Below are positions 1 to 8,483 of a stretch of 64,000 nucleotides of DNA, piece after piece. Position 1 is the stretch's first letter, and the number at the start of each line of letters is the position of its first letter. The DNA lies in contig NZ_CP045178.1 of the NCBI RefSeq assembly GCF_009296025.1, forward strand, positions 310,001 through 374,000. The letters are read 5' to 3'. The translations under genes and the position numbers were made by a program. The stretch comes from Streptomyces tsukubensis. GTDB taxonomy: Bacteria; Actinomycetota; Actinomycetes; Streptomycetales; Streptomycetaceae. A model generated the notes under the pieces. That model was not told where the DNA came from. It did no database searches and was given only the letters and a program-made list of their open reading frames with translations.

Positions 1-1135
1 CCTCGTTGCGGGCGAGACGGCCCGCGTCGTACAGCGGGGTCCAGTCGGCACGCTGGGCGATCGTTTCCGCCGTCTCCCGCAGGGGCGCGAGGGAGGGGTC
101 GCAGTGGAAGGCCCAGGGGTGCACGGACTCGCCGGTGAAGAGCAGCGGAGCGTCGGTGGCAAGGGTGCGTTCCGCGTCGAACTGCGGGAACTCTGCCCTG
201 ACCCGCTCGGCGGCCCACCCCGTGGGGCGGTTGTCCTGGGCGTAGATCGCCTCGTGCATCAGGGCGTAGAGAGGGTGACCCGCGTAGGAGAGAGCGGTCT
301 GCACCTCCTCCTGGAAGCCGTCGGAGAGCTGCGGCCCCGTCGCCGTGCGGACGAAGGCGTTCTCCAGGAGATAGTGCAGGCGGTGGCTGCCGTCCCCGCC
401 ACCCAGCATGATGCCGAGTGACTGGAACGCCTCGACGGTGAGCCGGTATCCGCCGTTCAGCACGGTCCTGTGCTCGGCCAGGTGCTCAGCGATCCTGCGG
501 GCTCTCGCGATGTCCTGCGGGTAACGGTCGTAGTGCGCCGCGACCTTGCGTTCGATACGGGGGTAGGCGGCGCGGTAGACGTCGTCGGCGTGCGCGTCGA
601 GTGAGGGCAGCCCGCCGGTGAGCAGGGCTGCCGCGAGCCCCTCGGGTGCGCTGGAGAGGTAGCGCGTGACACAGAAGCCGCCGAAGCTCTGCCCCAGCAC
701 GGTCCAGGGAGCGCCGCCCGTGACGGCGGTCCTGATGACCTCGCAGTCGCGGACGATGGAGTCGGTCCGGAAGCGCGTGAGGTATTCGGCCTGTTCCGCG
801 GGGCCGCCGCGCAGGGGCAGGGTCTGCCGGTTCACCGGTGTGGAGCGGCCGGTCCCGCGCTGGTCGAGCAGGAGTACCCGGTAGTCCTCGACCGCCCGCC
901 CCAGCCAGGCCTCCCGGCCCACGAACCGCCTGGCACCGAAGCCGGGCCCGCCTTCCAGATACAGCAGCCAGGGCAGTTCCGCCGTGTTCCGTCCAGCCGC
1001 CGCGACCTCCCGTGCGTACAGCTCGATCTGTTCCCCGTCGGGGTCGTCGTGGTCGAGGGGGACGGTGAAGAACCGGTCGGTGAGGACGACTCCGGGCTGG
1101 CGGTACGTGGCGGTGGTGGCCGTCGAGGCGGTCAT
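1..1135 (-). CDS. Prolyl aminopeptidase-type alpha/beta hydrolase (3' end cut by window)
   Basis: The reading frame starts at ATG 1135, preceded by AGGAG, and runs off the left edge with about 378 codons visible and no stop. The protein shows the S33 proline iminopeptidase pattern: an EGGPGFG oxyanion-loop motif near residue 61, DQRGTGRS near 91, and the nucleophile elbow GQSFGG with Ser at about residue 150. There is no signal peptide, so it is probably cytosolic. The family removes N-terminal proline from small peptides, but actinobacterial members often have unknown ester or amide substrates. The C-terminal His/Asp part cannot be judged because it is truncated. It is transcribed away from the ornithine cyclodeaminase-family gene. 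Confidence 0.85.
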   Translation of the reverse strand, partial: MTASTATTATYRQPGVVLTDRFFTVPLDHDDPDGEQIELYAREVAAAGRNTAELPWLLYLEGGPGFGARRFVGREAWLGRAVEDYRVLLLDQRGTGRSTPVNRQTLPLRGGPAEQAEYLTRFRTDSIVRDCEVIRTAVTGGAPWTVLGQSFGGFCVTRYLSSAPEGLAAALLTGGLPSLDAHADDVYRAAYPRIERKVAAHYDRYPQDIARARRIAEHLAEHRTVLNGGYRLTVEAFQSLGIMLGGGDGSHRLHYLLENAFVRTATGPQLSDGFQEEVQTALSYAGHPLYALMHEAIYAQDNRPTGWAAERVRAEFPQFDAERTLATDAPLLFTGESVHPWAFHCDPSLAPLRETAETIAQRADWTPLYDAGRLARNE

Positions 1136-1617
1136 GGCGCTCCTGGGGGCGGGTGAGACGGTCGTGCTGATCTTCCCAGTTCAGCACAGCTCGTGCCGCC
1201 GTCGGAGTCGCCCCCGGCGGATGCGCGTCGTTCCGGAGCGGCGGCGGTGGACGGCGCGCGCCCCTGTCCCCGCTCCGACTCCGGGCTTCGGATCCCCGCG
1301 TCGGCGCGCCCGGAGGGAGGTTCGGCCGGCGCCGGAGGAAGGAGTCTTGAGCCGGGCGGGGCCGGGCGTGGTGTTCGTGTCGGCCCCAGCGCCAGCAGGG
1401 AGCCCGTACCAGTGGAGTTGGAGTGGCCGTGTGCCCGTGTCGGCGCGGTGCCCGTATGCCCGTGTGCCCGCATGCCCGTATGCCCGTGTGTCCGCAGGAA
1501 CGGCCCCTCGTCCCTGCGAGAACATGGACGCGTCGTGTCGGGTGGCGCGACGCGGACCGAGACGAACCGACCGGGACGAACCCGATCCCGAACCCACCGA
1601 GACGGAGTGGAGCCCTC
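1136..1617. other. Divergent intergenic region, 482 bp
   Basis: This lies between the leftward hydrolase and the rightward ornithine cyclodeaminase-family gene, so promoters for both should be here. I see no clear -35/-10 pair and no convincing small gene. The notable content is the octamer repeat listed separately. Confidence 0.5.
1449..1494. repeat. Octamer minisatellite, unit TGCCCGTR
   Basis: Five consecutive 8-bp units (TGCCCGTA, TGCCCGTG, TGCCCGCA, TGCCCGTA, TGCCCGTG) are followed by a degenerate sixth (TGTCCG). A further isolated unit lies at 1433-1440. It is in the divergent intergenic region about 125 bp before the start at 1618. Confidence 0.8.
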
Positions 1618-2580
1618 ATGCGCGAACCCCGGCTTCCGATGATCGACCAGGCGGCGCTCGCCGCGCTCTGTGACCCGCGCACGGCGGTCGACGCCCTCCG
1701 CGAGGCTCTGCGTACGGGGGTCGATCCCGCGTCCGCTCCGCCGAGGACCTCGGTCCCCCTGAGCGCCGGCGAGCTGCTGCTGATGCCGGCCGAGCACGGC
1801 GCCCACGCGGGCGTGAAGATCACCGGGGTGGCTCCGGGCAACCCGGACCGAGGACTCCCCCGCGTCACCGGTCTCTATCTGCTGCTCGACGCCACGACCC
1901 TGCGGCCGGCCGCGCTGCTCGACGGCGCGGAGCTGACACTGCTGCGGACCTCCGCCGTCTCGGCCCTCGCCGTCGACTGTCTGGCACCACGCGGTGCGGA
2001 TCGGCTCCTTGTGTACGGCACGGGGCCGCAGGCACTCGCCCACGCCGAGGCCGTCAACGCCGTACGCCCCCTGCTGAGCGTCGAGGTGGCCGGCCGTCGG
2101 CCCGAGCGCGTCGCCGCCCTCGTGGACGAGTGCCGCAGGCGAGGACTGCCCGCGGCCGTGGCCACGGAACGGTCACTGGCGGAGGCGGATGTGGTGGCCT
2201 GCTGCACGAGCGCGCACGAGCCGCTCTTCGACGGGGAGCGGCTCGCCGACAACGCCACCGTGATCGCCATGGGCTCGCACACACCGGACGCACGGGAGAC
2301 CGACGACGCCACGGTGCGCAGGTCCACCGTCGTGGTCGAGGACGTGGCGACAGCGCTGCGCGAGGCGGGCGATGTGGTGCTGCCGCACGCGGCGGGGCTC
2401 CTCCCCGTCGCGTCGCTGGTGACGCTGGCCGACGTGGTGAGCGGACGGCACGAACCCGACACCGCGCGCCCGAGGTTCTTCAAGTCCGTGGGCATGGCGT
2501 GGCAGGACCTCGCGGTCGCGGAGCGGGTGTTCGCTCTGGCAGGTGAGGACGAGGAGCGGGACCGGGCGGAGCGAGAGTAG
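1618..2580 (+). CDS. Ornithine cyclodeaminase / mu-crystallin family protein
   Basis: 320 residues, the normal length of the family. Central features are a Rossmann-type segment (YGTGPQALAHAEAV) for NAD(P) and the family's ordered blocks: a G-x-K-ITG-like segment (GVKITGVAPGN), LLDATTLRPAALLDGAELTLLRT, and AIGSH-like AMGSHTPDARE. Known members are ornithine cyclodeaminase, alanine dehydrogenase and ketimine reductases, which are NAD(P)H-dependent imine-reducing or deaminating enzymes. The start at ATG 1618 was chosen because it fits the family N-terminus and has GGAG upstream; the frame stays open to 1423 but upstream codons are repeat sequence. It is monocistronic, convergent with the Lrp gene. 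The substrate cannot be told from sequence. Confidence 0.85.
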   Translation: MREPRLPMIDQAALAALCDPRTAVDALREALRTGVDPASAPPRTSVPLSAGELLLMPAEHGAHAGVKITGVAPGNPDRGLPRVTGLYLLLDATTLRPAALLDGAELTLLRTSAVSALAVDCLAPRGADRLLVYGTGPQALAHAEAVNAVRPLLSVEVAGRRPERVAALVDECRRRGLPAAVATERSLAEADVVACCTSAHEPLFDGERLADNATVIAMGSHTPDARETDDATVRRSTVVVEDVATALREAGDVVLPHAAGLLPVASLVTLADVVSGRHEPDTARPRFFKSVGMAWQDLAVAERVFALAGEDEERDRAERE

Positions 2581-2762
2581 AGCGTCCGCACGGTGGGGGT
2601 GATGCTTCCCTACGAGCGGGCCTACGGCTTCCGCCCCCGTGTGCGGGGACCCCGGCGGGCACATCCGACAGCGCGCGACCTACCCTCCCGGCCGGACCCA
2701 CCCTCACCGCGGGGCCCACCTCACCGCAGGGCCGCACGCACCCTCATCGCGGGGACCTCCCC

Positions 2763-2798
2763 TCCCTGCCAGGCACACGTTCCCTGCCAGGCACACGT
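2763..2798. repeat. Perfect 18-bp tandem duplication
   Basis: TCCCTGCCAGGCACACGT occurs twice head to tail (2763-2780 and 2781-2798) in the gap between two convergent genes, just past the Lrp stop codon. A recent slippage duplication is the simplest explanation. Confidence 0.85.
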
Positions 2799-2813
2799 TC
2801 GGGAGACGGCCAG

Positions 2814-3308
2814 TCAGCGGCCCCTGCGTGAGAAGCGCGGGCGATCGGGGCCGGCCGGCTCGATGCAGCGGGACTGGACGTGTTCATACGCCATGGTGGT
2901 CTGCACGTCGGCGACTTCCCTGCGTTCGGTGAGGCGGTCGATGACGAAGGCGTACACGCCGTCGACGTCGGAGACGGCGATGTGCAGGAGGAAGTCGTGG
3001 GTGCCTGAGGTGACGAACAGGCCGATCACCTCCGGCAGACGTGCGGCCCACTCCCGGAATCCCTCGATGACGGGGCGGGCCGGGGGGCGGATGCGTACCG
3101 AGATGAGGGCCTGGACGGGACGGCCCGCCGCGTCGAGGTCCAGGGCCGCGTGGTAGCCGGTGATCACGCCGTGTTCCCGCAGCAGCCGTACCCGCTCCAG
3201 CGACGTGGAGGGGGAGACTCCGGTCTTGGCCGCGAGGTCGCGGTTGGTCTGCCGTGCATCGTTCTGCAGCTCCCGCAGTAGAGCCAGGTCCAGCGCATCA
3301 AGTTCCAT
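2814..3308 (-). CDS. Lrp/AsnC family transcriptional regulator
   Basis: 164 residues from ATG 3308. The N-terminal winged helix-turn-helix is typical (LDALDLALLRELQNDARQTN, then TGVSPSTSLERVRLLREHGVI), followed by a RAM/AsnC ligand-binding domain from about residue 65 (VQALISVRIRP, EVIGLFVTSGTHDFLLHIAV). The frame extends upstream to 3452, but only this start gives the family N-terminus. It diverges from the EamA transporter with a 73-bp gap, the usual arrangement for an Lrp regulator that controls an amino-acid exporter. A TAGGGT -10 box lies 7 bp from the ATG, so the mRNA may be leaderless. Confidence 0.92.
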   Translation of the reverse strand: MELDALDLALLRELQNDARQTNRDLAAKTGVSPSTSLERVRLLREHGVITGYHAALDLDAAGRPVQALISVRIRPPARPVIEGFREWAARLPEVIGLFVTSGTHDFLLHIAVSDVDGVYAFVIDRLTERREVADVQTTMAYEHVQSRCIEPAGPDRPRFSRRGR

Positions 3309-3381
3309 GAGATCGACCCTATGCCGTACAACATGCGGCTGACGGCCGCGCTGCTTGGAATATTGCCTACTGTCGCTCCCC
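3309..3381. promoter_or_regulatory. Divergent Lrp / EamA promoter region
   Basis: On the minus strand TAGGGT (3321-3316) sits 7 bp before the Lrp ATG. On the plus strand TACTGT (3368-3373) sits 8 bp before the transporter ATG. Both spacings predict leaderless transcripts. The AT-rich block TTGGAATATTGCC (3355-3367) is unusual in this GC-rich DNA and is a candidate Lrp contact site. No good -35 hexamer is visible for either promoter. Confidence 0.5.
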
Positions 3382-4392
3382 ATGGAGACACGAACGAACG
3401 GCTCGCTGCTCGGTGCGGGCCTGGTGCTCGGGGCGGCCGTGCTGTGGGGCACGGTCGGCCCCGCTCAGGTGCTGGCGTCCAGCCCCATGGCGCCGACGGC
3501 CCTGGGAGGCTGGCGGCTGCTCCTGGGCGGGCTGATCCTGGGGCTGTTCACCGTCCGCGGGAACGCCCTGCGGGCCCTGACCACGGGCGCGGTGGTACGC
3601 CCCCTGCTCCTCTGTGCGGTGTCCACGGGTGTCTTCCAGGCGGCCCTCATGTCCTCGGTGGCACGGACCGGGGCGGCCCTGGCCACGGTGGTCGCCCTGG
3701 GTATCGCCCCCGCGGCGATCGGACTGTGTGCCCGGTGGGTCACCGGTGAACGCATGACAGGCGTATGGATGGCCGGCACTGTCGCGGCCGTCGTCGGCTG
3801 CGCCCTGCTGCTGTCGCCGGGGAGCGCGGGCGTGGACGCACTGGGCCTGCTCCTGGCGGTGGTGGCCGGTATGTGCTACGGCCTCTACACCGTTTTCGCC
3901 AAGAAGCTGGCTACTGTCGTCCCCGCTGCCCAGCTGCCCGGATTCGCCGCGCTCTCCCTGCTCGCGGGAGCCCTTCCCCTGGCGCCCTGGATGGTCGGCG
4001 GCGCCGCGCCCACTCAGCGGGGCGACACCTTCACCCTGATCGTCTGGTTGGGCGTGGCGACCACCGCCCTCGCCTACTGGTTGTTCACCACTGGCCTCAC
4101 CCGGGTGCGTGCGACCACGGCCGGGACCCTCAGCCTCGCCGAGCCCCTGGCCGCCGCGCTGATCAGCGTGCTCCTGCTCCACGAGCACCTCTCGCCGGTG
4201 GCCTGGACCGGCGGCGCACTGATCCTCACCGGGATGATCGTCATGTGCCTGCCGCCGCGGTTCTTCCCCCGCTCCGTAGCGACCTCTCGGACTTCCCACG
4301 ACAGGCTCATCACGCCCGCTGAAGCCCTCGAACCCTCCGCACCCGGCGAACGAGGTTCAGTACCGGCGGCGCCGATCCGTACGTCTGCCTAG
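3382..4392 (+). CDS. EamA (DMT superfamily) membrane transporter
   Basis: 336 residues with about ten hydrophobic segments forming two EamA repeats. The first begins LLGAGLVLGAAVLWGTVGPAQ and the second ALGLLLAVVAGMCYGLYTVFAKK. The repeat-end motif appears as TAGTLSLAEPLAAALISVLLL. The family exports metabolites or amino acids across the inner membrane. ATG 3382 is used rather than an upstream alternative at 3355, because it directly precedes the hydrophilic lead-in to helix 1. The C-terminal 45 residues are polar and probably cytosolic. The divergent Lrp gene and the downstream DUF2000 gene (56-bp gap) suggest an Lrp-controlled amino-acid efflux unit; the substrate is inferred, not shown. 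Confidence 0.9.
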   Translation: METRTNGSLLGAGLVLGAAVLWGTVGPAQVLASSPMAPTALGGWRLLLGGLILGLFTVRGNALRALTTGAVVRPLLLCAVSTGVFQAALMSSVARTGAALATVVALGIAPAAIGLCARWVTGERMTGVWMAGTVAAVVGCALLLSPGSAGVDALGLLLAVVAGMCYGLYTVFAKKLATVVPAAQLPGFAALSLLAGALPLAPWMVGGAAPTQRGDTFTLIVWLGVATTALAYWLFTTGLTRVRATTAGTLSLAEPLAAALISVLLLHEHLSPVAWTGGALILTGMIVMCLPPRFFPRSVATSRTSHDRLITPAEALEPSAPGERGSVPAAPIRTSA

Positions 4393-4448
4393 CCCTTTCC
4401 CGTCCGCCTCACCCGTTCCGTACCCGATCGCACAAGAAAAGAGGACAC

Positions 4449-4943
4449 ATGTCTGTGGACAACGCTCCCGAGCAAGGGACGACGGGTGTCGGATACGCGC
4501 CCGAGGAGATGGACTACTCCCTGTCCACCCGTCAGGCCCGGTTGAAGTGGGTCGTGGTCGTCGACGCCGGCCTTCCGCCCGGCCGGGCCGCCAACGCCGC
4601 CATCTGCGCCGCCGCCCCCACGGTGACGTCAGTGCCCGGCCTGCTGGGCGCCGGCCCCGCCGACGCGGAAGGCGCGGCCCACCCGGGGCTGCCCTGGACG
4701 GGCTGCTCCGTACTGGTCGCCGACTCCGCCACGCTGCGGACCATCCGCGCCAAGGCGGCGTCCCGCCCCGACACCTTCGTGGCCGACGTGCCCGCCGCCG
4801 CCCAGAGCACCCGCGTCTACAGCGACTTCATCGCCACCGTGGGCACGACCCGGACCGAAGACATCGAGTACTGCGCGGTCAGCATCGTCGGCCCGCGCAA
4901 CCGGGTCGACAAGATCATCGGCAAGCTTCCTCTCATGCCCTGA
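4449..4943 (+). CDS. DUF2000 family protein
   Basis: 164 residues. The core matches the DUF2000 pattern: LKWVVVVDAGLPPGRAANAA near residue 33 and a C-terminal VSIVGPRNRVDKIIGKLPLM. The family is small, cytosolic and of unknown biochemical role, with a fold that has been compared to peptidyl-tRNA hydrolase 2. The start has GAGGA 5 bp upstream. It follows the EamA gene on the same strand and is probably co-transcribed with it. The extra N-terminal 30 residues are polar and not part of the domain. Confidence 0.8.
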   Translation: MSVDNAPEQGTTGVGYAPEEMDYSLSTRQARLKWVVVVDAGLPPGRAANAAICAAAPTVTSVPGLLGAGPADAEGAAHPGLPWTGCSVLVADSATLRTIRAKAASRPDTFVADVPAAAQSTRVYSDFIATVGTTRTEDIEYCAVSIVGPRNRVDKIIGKLPLMP

Positions 4944-5003
4944 GGGGTCCTTGCAATAGGGGAGTCCGATCAGGCCGCGGGGGCCCATATTGCAAGGACC
5001 CCT
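4943..5003. terminator. Long perfect inverted repeat after DUF2000 gene
   Basis: Arms AGGGGTCCTTGCAATA (4943-4958) and its exact complement (4988-5003) are 16 bp with no mismatch and flank a 29-bp GC-rich spacer. It begins at the last base of the DUF2000 stop codon, so it could end the Lrp-target operon. The AT-containing palindromic arms and long spacer also fit a protein-binding site. Confidence 0.6.
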
Positions 5004-5178
5004 AAGAGGGGACGCACGCGCAGCGCGCTCGCCCTCGCGGACCGACAACCCCCACCGTGCGACACGGGTCTGCGTGACCACTCGGCCGGGCCGGGGCCGA
5101 GGCGGCGAGGACCACGGTGGGAGAATGCGTCGCGCGTCCAGTGGGCGCGACCACCGCATCCCGCACAGGAGGCCCCCG

Positions 5179-5691
5179 ATGTCCGGTCCGCGAGCCGCCC
5201 GCGTTCTGGTGGAGCTCGGCCACCTCGCCGCCCACGTGGAGGGCGAGCGGAGCGGGGCGCTCTGGCGGCTGGCCGAGGCGGGGCGTCAGCTCGACTCGAA
5301 TCTGGTGCGCCTGCCACCCGGCGGTGGTGTGGGAGAGCACACCGAGGACGCTCTCGATGTGCTGCTGGTCGTGATCGAGGGCAGCGGACAGATCGACAGC
5401 CCGGAGGGCAGCGTGCCGTTGGCGCCGCAGGCGCTGGCGTGGGTGCCCCGCTCCACGCGTCGGGCCTTGAGCGCCGGTCCTGAAGGACTCGTCTACCTGA
5501 CGGTGCACCAACGGCGTCCAGGTCTGGGCATCAAGAACCTCAGCAGCGCGGTCTCTCCCGCCGCCGTGGAGGGCGGCGAGGGACCGTGCATGCTGGAGGG
5601 GGTCTGCGCCGCCTGCGGTCGTCTCTCGCCGGAGCTGTCCGCCCGCTACTGCGGTGCGTGCGGCGAACCCCTGCCCGACCGGGACCGGTGA
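5179..5691 (+). CDS. Cupin-domain protein with C-terminal zinc ribbon
   Basis: 170 residues from ATG 5179, which has a perfect AGGAGG 6 bp upstream; the open frame back to 4990 is not needed. Residues 25-115 read as a single cupin barrel (GGGVGEHTEDALDVLLVVIEG, then PLAPQALAWVPRSTRRAL). The C-terminus has two Cys pairs, CAACG and CGACG about 17 residues apart, a zinc-ribbon arrangement. The cupin metal-binding His/Glu set is only partly present (one H in GEHTED). Cytosolic; no operon partner. A sensing or regulatory role is plausible but unproven. Confidence 0.75.
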   Translation: MSGPRAARVLVELGHLAAHVEGERSGALWRLAEAGRQLDSNLVRLPPGGGVGEHTEDALDVLLVVIEGSGQIDSPEGSVPLAPQALAWVPRSTRRALSAGPEGLVYLTVHQRRPGLGIKNLSSAVSPAAVEGGEGPCMLEGVCAACGRLSPELSARYCGACGEPLPDRDR

Positions 5692-6174
5692 CCCCGAAGC
5701 GCGCACGCCACGCCCCCGCCCTGAGCAGCATCACTGACGGCGGCGAGGCGCGCAGACCGCGGGCGTCCGGTGAAGGCGGTGCGTTCGGAACGGGTCCGCC
5801 GGGGCGGTGGCACCCGGAGCGGTGTCACGCGGGCAGCCACGGCGGCTGCGGGCGGGCGTGGGAGGACGGGCGGACGGGCGGACGGGCGGACGGCACAGGG
5901 CCCCCTGGACTGCTGAGGAGGACGCCCGTCCACCGGCGCGCGCAGATGGCGCCGCCCGGTGGGTCGGGCGGGGAAAAGCTCGCTGTGCCGCGACGTGAAG
6001 GCAGCACGCGGAGACGGGTCGATCGTGACCTGTTACGTCAACGCGTGCTCGGGTGACCGGGCATGGCCATTTCAGCTCCTCGGGAGGCGTGTGCTGGGGG
6101 AAGGGTAACCGTCGGCCTCCCGCGCGGGAAACGAATCACGAGGCGGCCTCACGCTGTCAGGAGGCGGCCTCCTG
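5692..6174. other. Intergenic region without a supported gene, 483 bp
   Basis: It lies between the convergent cupin and serine-hydrolase genes. Open frames here have poor codon bias for this organism. The only structure I see is the octamer repeat at 5868-5891. Confidence 0.5.
5868..5891. repeat. Octamer repeat GGGCGGAC, three copies
   Basis: Three perfect head-to-tail copies of GGGCGGAC. The same octamer recurs six times at 26265-26312, 20 kb away, so it is a dispersed simple repeat and not a unique event. Confidence 0.8.
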
Positions 6175-7353
6175 TCAGGGAGCGCGATGCTCATCGGCGC
6201 ACAGGGCGTGGTCGACCAGATCGGTGATGCCTTTGATCTGGCGGACCGCGGTGGCTTCGTCCGCCGGTCGGCTGTGGACGGAGACAGTGATGGCGGTCCG
6301 CCCGTCCGGGGTCGCGGCGGGCCAGGCCAGATAGCCGAAGCCACTGCCGCTGTGCCCCCAGTAGCCTCCGCCGCAGGAGAGCGGCGTCCGGTCGAGTCCG
6401 AGTCCGTCGCGTGTTCCCCGCACGGTTCCGGGGCTTTCGGGCACGGTGACGGTCCGGCGCATCTCGGCGAGTTGTGCGGGGGCCAGTAGTTCTCCCCGTA
6501 CCAGGGCGGTGAAGAACTTGTTCGTGTCCCGCTCCGTGCTGATCAGCGCCCCGTCCGCGTCCCCGTCGAAAGGGAGATAGGCGAGCGTGGTGTCCGTCAT
6601 CGGGCCGCCCGGTGCGAACTGCTGGTAGTCGCGGGCGTGAGGTGCGGGCAAGTACGGCCGGTCGCCGGGAGAGAAGGTGTGGCGCAGACGCAGGGGCCGC
6701 AGGATGCGGGCGTCGACCTCCTGGTCCCAGGAGCGTCCCGTGACGGCCTTGATCACCATGCCGGCGAGGATGTAGTTGGTGTTGGAGTACTTCCAGTTCG
6801 ATCCGGGCTCGAAGGACCGCGGGTGCCGCAGCGCCAAGGCCACACGCCGCGCCGAGGTGTATGTGGTCCAGCGGTTCTTGTAGTAACCGCGGGCGGTCAT
6901 GTCGGGGACGACGTCGCCGGTGTAGTCGGGCACGCCGCTGGTGTGCTGGAGCATCTGGCGCAGGGTGATCCGGCGTCCGTCACTCCCCCCGCCGCGCACC
7001 ACACCGGGCAGCCAGTCCTCCAGGGTGTCGTCGAGCGACAGCCTGCCCTCGCCCGCGAGTTGGAGCAGGACGGTCGCGACGAACGTCTTGGTGGTGCTCC
7101 CGATCCGTACGTATCCGTCGCGCGGTACCGGCCGTCCGGTACTGAGGTCGCCGGTCCCGCCGCGTACGACGCGGACGCCTTCAGGTGTCTCCAGCCTGAC
7201 CGAGACGCCGGTGACCCCGCTGTCGCGCAACGCGTCGGCGTCCTTCTGGAGTGTGGAGGCGTGGTGCGGGGCGGGGGCCTGGGCCGTCGATGGGGTGCTC
7301 GACGCCCGGGCCGTCGTAGGGGCGAGCGCCGCACAGAGCAAGGCGGCGATCAT
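6175..7353 (-). CDS. Secreted class C beta-lactamase-like serine hydrolase (DD-peptidase family)
   Basis: 392 residues from ATG 7353, chosen because GAGGTGACC precedes it and a clean signal peptide (MIAALLCAALAPTTARAS) begins there; ATG 7395 is a weaker alternative. All three active-site motifs are present: S86-T-T-K89, Y189-S-N191 and H334-S-G336. The family (S12: D-alanyl-D-alanine carboxypeptidases, esterases and class C beta-lactamases) acts outside the cell on peptidoglycan peptides or small esters. HSG instead of KTG as the third motif is usual for the carboxypeptidase and esterase branch and argues against a true beta-lactamase. It is monocistronic. Confidence 0.88.
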   Translation of the reverse strand: MIAALLCAALAPTTARASSTPSTAQAPAPHHASTLQKDADALRDSGVTGVSVRLETPEGVRVVRGGTGDLSTGRPVPRDGYVRIGSTTKTFVATVLLQLAGEGRLSLDDTLEDWLPGVVRGGGSDGRRITLRQMLQHTSGVPDYTGDVVPDMTARGYYKNRWTTYTSARRVALALRHPRSFEPGSNWKYSNTNYILAGMVIKAVTGRSWDQEVDARILRPLRLRHTFSPGDRPYLPAPHARDYQQFAPGGPMTDTTLAYLPFDGDADGALISTERDTNKFFTALVRGELLAPAQLAEMRRTVTVPESPGTVRGTRDGLGLDRTPLSCGGGYWGHSGSGFGYLAWPAATPDGRTAITVSVHSRPADEATAVRQIKGITDLVDHALCADEHRAP

Positions 7354-7637
7354 GGTCACCTCGCGGAGCGGGCCACCGCGCCATGTGATCGACATGGCCC
7401 CACCGTAGGAGCGGCGAGAGGACGCCGGCCATCCGGTCGGCCGGAAGGTTTCTCGGGGGGTTGTCCCCCGGGTCGCCCCGTCCCGTCGTCACCTTCCGCC
7501 GCGCCGCCGCGCCCGGCCGGCGGTCGCGCGTGGCGCGTCGGTTGAAGGCATCGGCGGGGCCGGCGTCGGACGTCGGCCCGGGAACTCGGCCGTACCCGCG
7601 TCTCCTGTGCCGACGCGGTGACCGGGTCGCTCACGGC

Positions 7638-8048
7638 TCAGCGCACTTCCTGGATACGGACCAGGTTCCCCGCCGGGTCGCGGAAGGCGCAGTCCCGGAT
7701 GCCGTACGGCTGCTCGGTCGGCTCCTGGACAACCTCGGCATCGCCGGCCTGCACCTTCTCGAAAGTGCCGTCGAGGTCCCTGGTGGCCAGCAGGATCCAG
7801 CCGTACGTGCCCTTGGCCATCATCTCCGTGATGGTGGTGCGCTCGGCCTCGGTCACTCCGGGGTCGGCGACAGGCGGCGCCAGCAGGATGGACGTGCCGG
7901 GCTGGTCGACGGGGCCGACCGTGATCCAGCGCGTCTTTCCCCGGCCCACGTCGGTGCGGACCTCGAAGCCGAGGACGTCGCGGTAGAAGGCCAGGGAGGC
8001 GTCCGGGTCGACGTGCGGGAGAGCGGTGGTGTGAATCGTGATGTCCAT
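7638..8048 (-). CDS. VOC (glyoxalase/bleomycin-resistance fold) family protein
   Basis: 136 residues, a typical two-module VOC monomer: HTTALPHVDPDASLAFYRDV with GFEVRTDVG at the N-terminus, and GTYGWILLATRDLDGTFEKV through GIRDCAFRDPAGNLVRIQE at the C-terminus. The DPAGN-x-(V/I)-x-(I/L) ending is diagnostic. The family binds metals or sequesters small molecules; function is unknown here. ATG 8048 fits the family start, although the sequence before it (GTGGCCTCC) is a poor ribosome site, so the start is less certain than the family. Confidence 0.87.
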   Translation of the reverse strand: MDITIHTTALPHVDPDASLAFYRDVLGFEVRTDVGRGKTRWITVGPVDQPGTSILLAPPVADPGVTEAERTTITEMMAKGTYGWILLATRDLDGTFEKVQAGDAEVVQEPTEQPYGIRDCAFRDPAGNLVRIQEVR

Positions 8049-8186
8049 GGAGGCCACGCTAGCCGCGGCCGAAAGGTGGGCGCTTCTCGATTCCTGACCG
8101 ATGCGGGCGCCTCGCGGCGGTACAGGCCCGCACGGGCGGTCACCGGCCCGTTCGGCGGTCACCGGCCAGGGCCGGACACTCCGGGT

Positions 8187-8414
8187 TCACCGCTCGGCCG
8201 TCCGTGCCTGTCGTCGCAGTTCGGTGCGGGCGGCGCGCCACTCCGCGGGACCCGACCAATGGGGATGGTTGATCAAGCGGCACGACAGCAGGAGGAGACG
8301 GCGGCGCGGAACTGTCGCCGAATCGGCGGGAGACCGCTGGGCCAAGTCGTCGTACGCGCGGATCCAGTCGTTCTGGAGCCGGATCAGGTCTGGGGGGAAG
8401 GTGGGTCGCGCCAT
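8187..8414 (-). CDS. Small hypothetical protein, 75 aa
   Basis: The frame from ATG 8414 encodes a basic, Arg/Trp-rich helical protein (FPPDLIRLQNDWIRAYDDLA, then RRRLLLLSCRLINHPHW and AAWRAARTELRRQ-like ending). Codon third-position bias supports coding. It resembles small uncharacterised proteins common in Streptomyces, but no domain can be named. It is divergent from the TetX-like monooxygenase, so the operator array between them may affect both. Confidence 0.6.
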   Translation of the reverse strand: MARPTFPPDLIRLQNDWIRAYDDLAQRSPADSATVPRRRLLLLSCRLINHPHWSGPAEWRAARTELRRQARTAER

Positions 8415-8483
8415 ACATCGCATTAGACCACTTGTTCGATTTTCTACGCACCCCCCACTCTCTCCATCGGCACGACATACGCC

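Noticed and set aside
1449..1494. CRISPR-like or regulatory direct repeat array
   Set aside because: Eight-bp units without spacers; simple slippage repeat.
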